A DNA stretch of 5,269 bases, taken from the NCBI GenBank assembly GCA_902767005.1, contig CACXFY010000150.1, positions 1-5,269 on the forward strand, given 5' to 3'. Made by a program: the position numbers and the translations under genes. The stretch is from an uncultured Erysipelotrichaceae bacterium (lineage in GTDB: Bacteria > Bacillota_I > Bacilli_A > RF39 > UBA660). Under the pieces are notes generated by a model, which was given only the letters and a program-made list of their open reading frames with translations, did no database searches and was not told the DNA's origin. Positions 1-5,269 of the stretch are shown piece by piece (positions within the stretch are counted from its first letter, which is position 1; each line of letters starts with the position of its first letter).

Positions 1-1142
1 CCTTGAACCACATATCCAGATTCAAGATTCTCAGATTGTACTGATATATTATTAAACTCTTTAGATGTAGAATTATCTATTGTAACTTTAATATTAATAG
101 TCTTACTACTTAATTCTGTAATACCTTTAGGCTTCTTAAGTGTGACATTAAAGTCCTTATTAGTATCTAATCCCTTAACATCAATCTCAACTTCTAATTG
201 ATCAATCTTATCAATAGCACTTTGTTCACCATATACAGTAATACTAGAAATATTAGTCTCAATAGACTTAATAGACTTACCAAATGCTAATGATCCTTTA
301 GGAACTACTTTGATTGGTATTTGCTTACTTGGTGATGAAATCTTAACATTAGCTGTTACAGTCTTAGGAACTATTTCAACATCAACAATCTTACCATCAT
401 TATCATAAGCAACCAATGGAATATCCTTAACTGTAATATCTCCAGCTTTAGGATTAGCAATATTATTAACATCAAGTAATGCTTTAACAGTTGCTACTTC
501 TTTTAACTTGTATTCAGCACCCTTAATAATAACATCAGTTCTATCAAGTTCAACATCATCAATACTTAACTTACTATCTAAACTATCTTTATGTAAAACA
601 TCATAAGTAATACTTCTATTTTCACTTACTTTTTCATATATAGTAACAGTTACAGTACTAGGATCTAACTTATAATCAAGCGATTTAAGTCTTTGTGTAT
701 ACTTTAATGTAACTCTATGATTACCTGGTTCTAATCCAGTTAAATCAACACTTACTCCTTTAGAAGGAGATTGTTTAGCCAAGAAAATATGTCTTCTTTG
801 ACCAATTAATGTAATATCAACAGTCTTAGGTAATCCCTCTACTACATAACTTTCTTCATTATATACAGCTGTAACTGGTTGATTATATAATATTTCAGCA
901 TATTGATCTATCATAACTGCAGATTCTCTATCTACAACTATAAACGTAACAAACGCTAATATCAAACTTACTATTAATAATGCACTTTTCTTATTACTTA
1001 ACCTATCTAAACCTTTAGCACCATTCTTAAATAACTCCATCAATTTAAGAATCAATTTAGTAATAGGTGTTATTAACCACTTATCAAAGAATGAACCTAT
1101 ATGAGCAAATAATTTCCCAAACATCTTACTTATCTTCTTCAT
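1..1142 (-). CDS. cdaR: CdaR, YbbR-domain regulator of the diadenylate cyclase (3' end cut by window edge)
   Basis: The reading frame is open from 1142 to the left edge, giving 380 visible residues without a stop. Residues about 53-70 form one hydrophobic membrane helix (SALLIVSLILAFVTFIVV) after a basic, probably cytoplasmic N-terminus of about 50 residues. The rest is beta-rich and should lie outside the cell. It reads as tandem YbbR repeats, roughly at 89-169, 175-267 and 272-355 with a fourth beginning near 361; the first contains the typical YVVEGLPKTVDITLIG pattern and a repeat boundary has the conserved SPSKQIPIKV. CdaR homologues bind CdaA and modulate c-di-AMP synthesis; that role here is inferred from family and position. 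Start choice: ATG at 1142 has an AGAGGAAG ribosome binding site 8-9 nt upstream and overlaps cdaA by 17 nt. The in-frame ATG at 1124, one base after the cdaA stop, has a poorer site and is the alternative. The missing end is probably about one further YbbR repeat. Confidence 0.9.
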   Translation of the reverse strand, partial: MKKISKMFGKLFAHIGSFFDKWLITPITKLILKLMELFKNGAKGLDRLSNKKSALLIVSLILAFVTFIVVDRESAVMIDQYAEILYNQPVTAVYNEESYVVEGLPKTVDITLIGQRRHIFLAKQSPSKGVSVDLTGLEPGNHRVTLKYTQRLKSLDYKLDPSTVTVTIYEKVSENRSITYDVLHKDSLDSKLSIDDVELDRTDVIIKGAEYKLKEVATVKALLDVNNIANPKAGDITVKDIPLVAYDNDGKIVDVEIVPKTVTANVKISSPSKQIPIKVVPKGSLAFGKSIKSIETNISSITVYGEQSAIDKIDQLEVEIDVKGLDTNKDFNVTLKKPKGITELSSKTINIKVTIDNSTSKEFNNISVQSENLESGYVVQ

Positions 1143-1959
1143 AAATCTCTTCCTCTTCTACTATATCTTCTTCAGTATAATCTACATCTTGTTTAGGTTT
1201 AAGCTCATCTATTAACATCATTCTTACATCATCAAGTGTTAGGTTATATAACATTTCTCCTTTAAGTGCAATTGAAACTCTACCAGTTTCCTCAGATACA
1301 ACTAAACATATAGCATCAGTCTCTTCTGCTAAACCAAGAGCTGCTCTATGTCTAGTACCTAGTCTTCTATTTAATTTAGTACTATTACTTGTTGGGAATA
1401 CTGCTCCTGCACAAGTAATTCTATCTCCTTGAATAATAACACCACCATCATGTAATGGATTACCTTCATAGAATATCGCAATCAATAAATCACTAGATAA
1501 ATCTGCATATAATTTTTTAGCTTTATCAATATAATTACCTAAACTAATATCACGCTCAAGTACTATTAATGCCCCAATTCTTTCTTTTCTTAAATAATCA
1601 ACAGCATTAACTATCTCATAAACTAAATGTTCTCTCTCGTCAACAGTTAAAACTTTATGTCTACCTAATAATTGATTTCTACCAAGTTGCTCCAATATAT
1701 TCCTTATTTCTGGTTGGAATACAATTATTAAAGCAATTGGTCCCCATTGAATAAGATATTCTAGTAATACACCAATTGTTACAAATCCTAACCAATCACT
1801 AACTATCTTAATCGCAACTATAATTATTACACCTTTAAATAATAATGATAATTTAACATTATATCTAATATTTTTAATTATAAAATAAAATACTAACCAT
1901 ACTAAAGATATATCAGCTATCTTCCTTAGTATAGATATTATATCTACTCCACCTATCAT
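1126..1959 (-). CDS. cdaA: CdaA (DacA), membrane diadenylate cyclase
   Basis: A complete 277-residue protein, the usual size for CdaA. It condenses two ATP into cyclic di-AMP, the second messenger that controls potassium and osmolyte uptake and wall homeostasis in Firmicutes. Three N-terminal membrane helices are visible at about 8-28, 37-53 and 58-81, followed by the family signature FQPEIRNILEQLGR (81-94). The cytoplasmic DAC (DisA_N) domain covers about 100-245. Its two nucleotide motifs are present: PLHDGG at 168-173 (the family usually has DGA) and GTRHRAALG at 201-209, plus VVSEETG at 220-226. The last 27 residues are strongly acidic (14 Asp/Glu). The start is ATG 1959, supported by an AAGGAG site 11 nt upstream. 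It is the first gene of a unit with cdaR, driven by a promoter in the 117-bp gap upstream. Confidence 0.96.
   Translation of the reverse strand: MIGGVDIISILRKIADISLVWLVFYFIIKNIRYNVKLSLLFKGVIIIVAIKIVSDWLGFVTIGVLLEYLIQWGPIALIIVFQPEIRNILEQLGRNQLLGRHKVLTVDEREHLVYEIVNAVDYLRKERIGALIVLERDISLGNYIDKAKKLYADLSSDLLIAIFYEGNPLHDGGVIIQGDRITCAGAVFPTSNSTKLNRRLGTRHRAALGLAEETDAICLVVSEETGRVSIALKGEMLYNLTLDDVRMMLIDELKPKQDVDYTEEDIVEEEEIYEEDK
1151..1155 (-). promoter_or_regulatory. Ribosome binding site of cdaR inside cdaA
   Basis: GAGGA lies inside the GAA-GAG-GAA-GAG codons for the acidic tail of CdaA, 8 nt before ATG 1142. It decides for 1142 over the in-frame ATG at 1124, and implies that ribosomes finishing cdaA are passed directly to cdaR. 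Confidence 0.6.
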
Positions 1960-1970
1960 AAATAAATCGT

Positions 1971-1976
1971 CTCCTT
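1971..1976 (-). promoter_or_regulatory. Ribosome binding site of cdaA
   Basis: AAGGAG on the minus strand, a six-base match to the Shine-Dalgarno consensus, lies 11 nt before ATG 1959. The spacing is slightly long but it is the best site in the leader and fixes the cdaA start. Confidence 0.8.
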
Positions 1977-2026
1977 AAGTAAGAATCGATAATAAAGCTA
2001 GTATCTCACCAACCCTATATCAATAA

Positions 2027-2047
2027 TATGATAACAAATTTATCATA
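2027..2047. promoter_or_regulatory. Inverted repeat over the cdaA promoter, possible operator
   Basis: TATGATAA (2027-2034) and TTATCATA (2040-2047) are perfect 8-bp inverted arms around a 5-bp centre. The dyad covers the whole -10 and part of the spacer, where a bound dimeric repressor would block RNA polymerase. The TGATAA/TTATCA half sites resemble Fur/PerR-type boxes, but the gap between them is 5 bp rather than 3, so no regulator can be named. In such AT-rich DNA a chance dyad is possible. Confidence 0.4.
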
Positions 2048-2056
2048 ATTTATCAA
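2028..2056 (-). promoter_or_regulatory. SigmaA-type promoter for cdaA-cdaR
   Basis: Reading the minus strand, TTGATA (2056-2051; five of six to TTGACA) is followed by exactly 17 bp and then TATCAT (2033-2028; five of six to TATAAT). The -10 is preceded by TGT, giving an extended -10. Transcription would begin near 2021-2020, leaving a leader of about 60 nt before cdaA. The promoter lies downstream of the rnr terminator-like hairpin, so cdaA-cdaR can be transcribed independently of rnr. No experiment is available here; the call rests on consensus match, spacing and location. Confidence 0.65.
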
Positions 2057-2061
2057 CCGAA

Positions 2062-2095
2062 GAAAAAAGAAATAGACTATTTTTTTCTATTTCTT
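2062..2095 (-). terminator. Probable weak intrinsic terminator of rnr, overlapping its stop codon
   Basis: On the minus strand AAGAAATAG (2095-2087) can pair with CTATTTCTT (2075-2067) around an 11-nt loop that contains the rnr TAG stop. The downstream arm runs into six T (2068-2063). The stem has only two G:C pairs, so termination may be partial, allowing some read-through into cdaA. An alternative shorter fold around the same loop is possible. Confidence 0.5.
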
Positions 2096-4296
2096 CTACT
2101 TCTTCTTTCTTTTTCCCGAGTCTTAACTTTTTGATTTACTTCTTCTACTTCCCTAAACTTACTATCGTGTACTTTTTCTATTGCTTTAAAGTCCACAGTT
2201 TTACTATCTTTATCAGCACCAACTAACTTCATTCTTAATCTATCACCAATATAATAATTTTCAAAACCATCTAAAGATATCATAGTAAATGTTTCATTAT
2301 TATAATAATATCTTCCAGGAAGAGATCTAGTCTTAATACGACCCTCTAACAAATTATCTAACTGAATAGTAATAGCATTTTGTCCCATTTCAACGATAGT
2401 ACCTTCAAATTCTTCTCCAATGTAATTTGAAAGGTAAACAGCTGTATTCATAGCATCAACATTTCTTTCAATTTCTTCCTCTACTCGTTCCATTTTTGTT
2501 GCTTGCATAGCAAATTCTGGAGCCAAAGCCTTCCATTTTCTATATCCTTTAGTTCTCTTTTCTTTATCTTTTTCAAAATAACAATCATCAATTATTCTAC
2601 AAATACCCAAATCAGCAAGTCTTCTAATTGGTGAAGTAAAATGACAATATACATCAAATCCAGTACCATAATGACCAATATTATTAACACTATATTTAGC
2701 ATGTGACATACAACGTATCAAATTAGCATTTAACATATCTCTTAATTCTTCATTTTTATTGATATGTTCAGTTAATAGTTGTAATAATCTCTTATCCTCA
2801 CAAATATCATGAGCACCAAATTCAAAAGGCATACCAACTATATCAAGCAATCTCAAGAAATCTTTTAATTTTTCTTCATTTGGCACATCATGGATACGAT
2901 AAATACATGGAATACCAGCTTCTGTTAATATTTCACCAACATTTACGTTAGCAGCTAACATAAACTCTTCAATCAGATTTTCAGATAAATCTTGATATCT
3001 AAATGTTACATCTATTGGTTTACCATCCTCATCATATATAAACTTAAGTTCTGGTCTAGCAAACTCAATAGCTCCTCTTCCTCTTCTTTTCTTACTTAAC
3101 TTTTTAGCTAGTTTTCTCATTTCAATTAATGTATCAAAATAATCTTCATAACCTGGTACAACAACACCATCTTTTAATAACTTATTCGCATCATCATAAT
3201 TCATACCAATCCTAGATTTAATAACACTTGGTACTAAACTACGACTAACTACATTACAATTCTCATCATATTCAATTAATATACTTTTAGTTAATCTTTC
3301 AACACTATCATTTAAAGAACAAATACCATTGCTAAGTTGATGAGGCAATTGTGGTTCAACACAACCACCAAAGTAATAACTAGTTCCTTTAGTAAAAGCA
3401 TCAACATCTATTGGAGAATTTTGTGGAACATAATAAGCAACATCAGCAATATGTACACCTAATAATACATTACCATTAGACAATTTAGTAAGTGATATAC
3501 AGTCATCCTTATCTTTAGTATCCTTACCATCTATAGAAAAAATCTCCCAATCAGTAAAATCATATCTTCCTTCTTTATCTTCTTCTCTTACCCCTCTTGG
3601 AATATACTTTAATTGCTCTAATGATTCTTTACTAAATCCTTCAGGCATACCACATTTAAATGCCTCTAATAATGCATCTTCATTTGGATCATCTTTATGA
3701 TTAAACTCTCTGGCTACTTTACCTATATAAAAATTAGTACTTCTTTGATCTACCAAATCTACACTAACTATTTGTCCTTCTATTTGTTCCCCTTCTAAGG
3801 CAATAATAATACCTTGTCTTTTCTTATCTAATGGTCTAACAAAGTAAGCAGCTCCTTCTCTATATACTTCTCCTACCACACTATTTAAACTTCTATTAAT
3901 AATCTCTACAATCTTACAAGTTTTATTCTTATAATCAACATCTATTAATACTTCATCACCATCTATAGCCCCACCATTATTGTCCTTCTCTATAGAATAC
4001 TCTTCTTCTTTTACAATATGATTACCTAATTTATCAATATAAGAAACTGTAACATATACTTTACCATCACCACTACGATAACCATGAAAACGACCTTTCT
4101 TAAAAGAGGTCTTACTCATTAACTGTAAATTACCTTTAGGTGAACAGTATACTTCATATTCCGCTTTCAAACTATCAATTATTTGCTTTGCTTCTTCAAT
4201 TTCTGATTCACTAGTTATTTCTAACTTATTAATTAAATCATCAAAAGAAATTCCTCGTTTACTTTTCTTTAAAGCATATAATATTCTCTCAACCAT
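2077..4296 (-). CDS. rnr: RNase R, 3'-5' exoribonuclease
   Basis: A complete 739-residue protein, normal length for the RNase R/II family, which degrades structured RNA processively from the 3' end and takes part in rRNA quality control and trans-translation clean-up. Domains in order: N-terminal helix-turn-helix (about 1-60), two cold-shock/OB folds (about 65-130 and 138-205), the catalytic RNB domain (about 245-570), an S1 RNA-binding domain (about 625-706) and a basic tail rich in Arg and Lys. The RNB motif IDGKDTKDKDDC keeps the four metal-binding Asp (D256, D262, D264, D265). HFTSPIRR (552-559) is intact, but the next residues are LADL where YPDL is usual. The first OB fold is divergent. 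Start: ATG 4296 has GGGGAAG just upstream. An in-frame TTG at 4308 would add four residues but has no binding site. It appears to have its own promoter and terminator; the usual neighbours smpB and secG are not adjacent. Confidence 0.96.
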   Translation of the reverse strand: MVERILYALKKSKRGISFDDLINKLEITSESEIEEAKQIIDSLKAEYEVYCSPKGNLQLMSKTSFKKGRFHGYRSGDGKVYVTVSYIDKLGNHIVKEEEYSIEKDNNGGAIDGDEVLIDVDYKNKTCKIVEIINRSLNSVVGEVYREGAAYFVRPLDKKRQGIIIALEGEQIEGQIVSVDLVDQRSTNFYIGKVAREFNHKDDPNEDALLEAFKCGMPEGFSKESLEQLKYIPRGVREEDKEGRYDFTDWEIFSIDGKDTKDKDDCISLTKLSNGNVLLGVHIADVAYYVPQNSPIDVDAFTKGTSYYFGGCVEPQLPHQLSNGICSLNDSVERLTKSILIEYDENCNVVSRSLVPSVIKSRIGMNYDDANKLLKDGVVVPGYEDYFDTLIEMRKLAKKLSKKRRGRGAIEFARPELKFIYDEDGKPIDVTFRYQDLSENLIEEFMLAANVNVGEILTEAGIPCIYRIHDVPNEEKLKDFLRLLDIVGMPFEFGAHDICEDKRLLQLLTEHINKNEELRDMLNANLIRCMSHAKYSVNNIGHYGTGFDVYCHFTSPIRRLADLGICRIIDDCYFEKDKEKRTKGYRKWKALAPEFAMQATKMERVEEEIERNVDAMNTAVYLSNYIGEEFEGTIVEMGQNAITIQLDNLLEGRIKTRSLPGRYYYNNETFTMISLDGFENYYIGDRLRMKLVGADKDSKTVDFKAIEKVHDSKFREVEEVNQKVKTREKERRSRRNRKK

Positions 4297-4299
4297 AAA

Positions 4300-4306
4300 C
4301 TTCCCC
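4300..4306 (-). promoter_or_regulatory. Ribosome binding site of rnr
   Basis: GGGGAAG ends 3 nt before ATG 4296, with its G-run 6-9 nt away, a workable purine-rich Shine-Dalgarno using one G:U pair. It overlaps the codons that follow the alternative TTG start at 4308, which makes that longer start unlikely. Confidence 0.55.
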
Positions 4307-4328
4307 AATCTAGATACAAATCCCTTTT

Positions 4329-4337
4329 AGTATAACA
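4329..4337 (-). promoter_or_regulatory. Extended -10 promoter element for rnr
   Basis: TGT-TATACT on the minus strand: TATACT (4334-4329) matches five of six -10 bases and is preceded by the TGn extension. No good -35 is seen at 16-18 bp, where the upstream terminator stem lies, so the extended -10 would have to carry recognition. The start would be near 4323-4321, giving a leader of about 25 nt. Confidence 0.5.
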
Positions 4338-4340
4338 TAA

Positions 4341-4367
4341 AAAAAAAGACTTATTAAGTCTTTTTTT
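4341..4367 (-). terminator. Strong intrinsic terminator after the NlpC/P60 gene
   Basis: A perfect 12-bp inverted repeat (4341-4352 with 4356-4367) centred on GACTT-AAT-AAGTC has a 3-nt loop. On the minus strand it is followed by a run of nine T (4347-4339, partly in the stem). The flanking A and T tracts make it symmetric, so it could also stop plus-strand transcription. The first bases of the stem include part of the TAA stop codon at 4368-4366. Confidence 0.88.
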
Positions 4368-5269
4368 ATGAAACTCTTCTAACACTTAATAATCTAGCAT
4401 CAGAATGTGTATTCCAATAGTCTACTCCACTTACTATAACTCCTTGACTAGGATTAGTAGCATGTACTATTAAACCATTACCTACATATATAGAAGAATG
4501 AGTAGGTTGAGATCCATGTCCCCAAATAATTATGTCACCTGGTTGTGCATTAGCATATCCTACTTCAACACCAACATGTGCTTGTGCTGAAGACCCTTGA
4601 CTTATATTAATACCATGTTGTCTATATATATAAGCAACTAATCCACTACAATCAAAACCACCTGGTGCACTACCACCATGTACATAAGGACTACCTACTA
4701 AAGAATAAGCAAGTTGTACCATACTATTTCCTGATACATTAGCAGGAGCTTGTGCATAAGATCTTTGTTGTACAGTAGTATTAACCACAACTGGTTCTGG
4801 TTTAGCCACAGTATTAATAGTATATTGCTTACTAGCAGTATTGCCATTTTTATCTTTAACACTTACTGTAATCTTATGTTCTCCTACTTCTTCAATATTA
4901 GAATCAGCTATAACAGTATAATAAGCATCTTCTTCCTTAGTATCATCATTCTTAATTGAAATATCACCATCTACCACGTCTTTAATAGAATTAATATTAC
5001 CATTAAAGTCATATCCATCACCTTGTGTATACTTAATAGTATCTTCTTTAATATCAATAGATGGAGCTATTTTATCTTGAACTTCAATTACTACTGGAAC
5101 TTCTCTTTGTATATAATTCTTTTCTACAGTAACAATCACTTCTTGTTTTCCCAATACATTAGTATCAATTTGATCATCAATAGAAACTATTTTTCCATCT
5201 ACTTTTCCAATCAAATCTTTTACTTTATACTCTTTAGTACCATATTCAAGCACTAAACATTTATTCATA
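4366..5269 (-). CDS. Secreted NlpC/P60 peptidoglycan endopeptidase with Ig-like modules (N-terminus beyond window)
   Basis: The frame is open to the right edge and the 300 residues from ATG 5268 are visible. That ATG has only one base before it and no signal peptide follows, so it is probably internal and the true start with its export signal is outside. Numbering from it: residues about 5-63 are an incomplete or compact Ig-like module (LEYGTKEYKVKDLI...), and about 64-155 a DUF5011-like bacterial Ig module (APSIDI...VVDGDIS...VSVKDKNGNTA). A flexible linker rich in Pro, Val, Gln and Ala (156-178) follows. The C-terminal NlpC/P60 domain (180-300) has the catalytic Cys in FDCSGLV (C207), His in THSSIYVG (H257) and a third His in IVHA (H269). 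Such domains cut the gamma-D-glutamyl to diamino-acid bond in stem peptides, acting in wall turnover or daughter-cell separation. The exact role is not deducible. Its transcript ends at the terminator overlapping its stop codon. Confidence 0.9.
   Translation of the reverse strand, partial: MNKCLVLEYGTKEYKVKDLIGKVDGKIVSIDDQIDTNVLGKQEVIVTVEKNYIQREVPVVIEVQDKIAPSIDIKEDTIKYTQGDGYDFNGNINSIKDVVDGDISIKNDDTKEEDAYYTVIADSNIEEVGEHKITVSVKDKNGNTASKQYTINTVAKPEPVVVNTTVQQRSYAQAPANVSGNSMVQLAYSLVGSPYVHGGSAPGGFDCSGLVAYIYRQHGINISQGSSAQAHVGVEVGYANAQPGDIIIWGHGSQPTHSSIYVGNGLIVHATNPSQGVIVSGVDYWNTHSDARLLSVRRVS

Noticed and set aside
1960..2020. c-di-AMP riboswitch or other structured leader before cdaA
   Set aside because: The leader is only about 60 nt, too short for the ydaO-type fold, and shows no strong long-stem pairing beyond short chance complements.
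2027..2047. Fur or PerR box at the cdaA promoter
   Set aside because: The half sites look alike, but the 5-bp gap differs from the 7-1-7 geometry of those regulators, so naming one is not justified; kept only as an unassigned dyad.
4297..4308. TTG at 4308 as the start of rnr
   Set aside because: It has no Shine-Dalgarno sequence upstream, whereas ATG 4296 has GGGGAAG directly before it and gives the normal family N-terminus.
4750..4959. Plus-strand open frame of 69 codons
   Set aside because: It lies wholly antisense to the Ig-like region of the hydrolase gene, has a low-complexity Ile/Ser/Asn/Phe composition expected of the complement of AT-rich coding DNA, and no binding site was identified.
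5023..5256. Plus-strand open frame of 77 codons
   Set aside because: Also antisense to the hydrolase gene; its Phe/Ile/Asn/Tyr-rich translation only mimics a membrane protein because it mirrors AT-rich codons.
1..5269. CRISPR array, tRNA or rRNA gene, insertion sequence, or defence/mobile system
   Set aside because: No regularly spaced repeats, no cloverleaf or rRNA-like segments, no transposase or integrase and no terminal inverted repeats were seen; genes with clear housekeeping functions fill almost the whole window.

Overview
This is an AT-rich window from a low-GC, Gram-positive-type bacterium. Every recognisable gene lies on the minus strand, so the window is read from its right end to its left. 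The combination of a CdaA-type diadenylate cyclase, its YbbR-domain partner CdaR, RNase R and a secreted NlpC/P60 wall hydrolase points to the Firmicutes (Bacilli or a related uncultured lineage). The hydrolase argues for a peptidoglycan wall and so against a wall-less Mollicute. Tryptophan is encoded by TGG where I checked it (the DFTDW motif of RNase R), and no in-frame TGA interrupts the genes, so nothing suggests a recoded TGA. Placement below class level is a guess.

Layout in transcription order: (1) 5269-4366, the C-terminal 300 residues of an exported protein with Ig-like modules and an NlpC/P60 endopeptidase domain; its N-terminus lies beyond the right edge. (2) 4367-4341, a perfect 12-bp stem and U-tract terminator overlapping the stop codon, followed at once by an extended -10 promoter. 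(3) 4296-2077, rnr (RNase R), with all four active-site aspartates. (4) About 2095-2062, a weaker AT-rich terminator-like hairpin spanning the rnr stop codon. (5) 2056-1960, a strong-looking sigmaA-type promoter (TTGATA, 17 bp, TATCAT with TGn) with an 8+8 bp inverted repeat over its -10, then a leader of about 60 nt with an AAGGAG ribosome binding site. (6) 1959-1126, cdaA. (7) 1142-1, cdaR, overlapping the end of cdaA and cut by the left edge.

cdaA and cdaR form a translationally coupled pair: CdaA makes the essential second messenger c-di-AMP at the membrane, and CdaR is its extracytoplasmic, membrane-anchored regulator. In many Firmicutes glmM follows; here it would lie beyond the left edge. 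RNase R appears to be its own transcription unit, with only fortuitous or read-through linkage to its neighbours. The window looks like conserved housekeeping sequence and I see no new defence, mobile or RNA system. The most interesting points are regulatory: the palindrome and helical-phase TGATAA repeats in the cdaA promoter, the acidic tail of CdaA doubling as the cdaR ribosome binding site, and terminators folded into coding ends.
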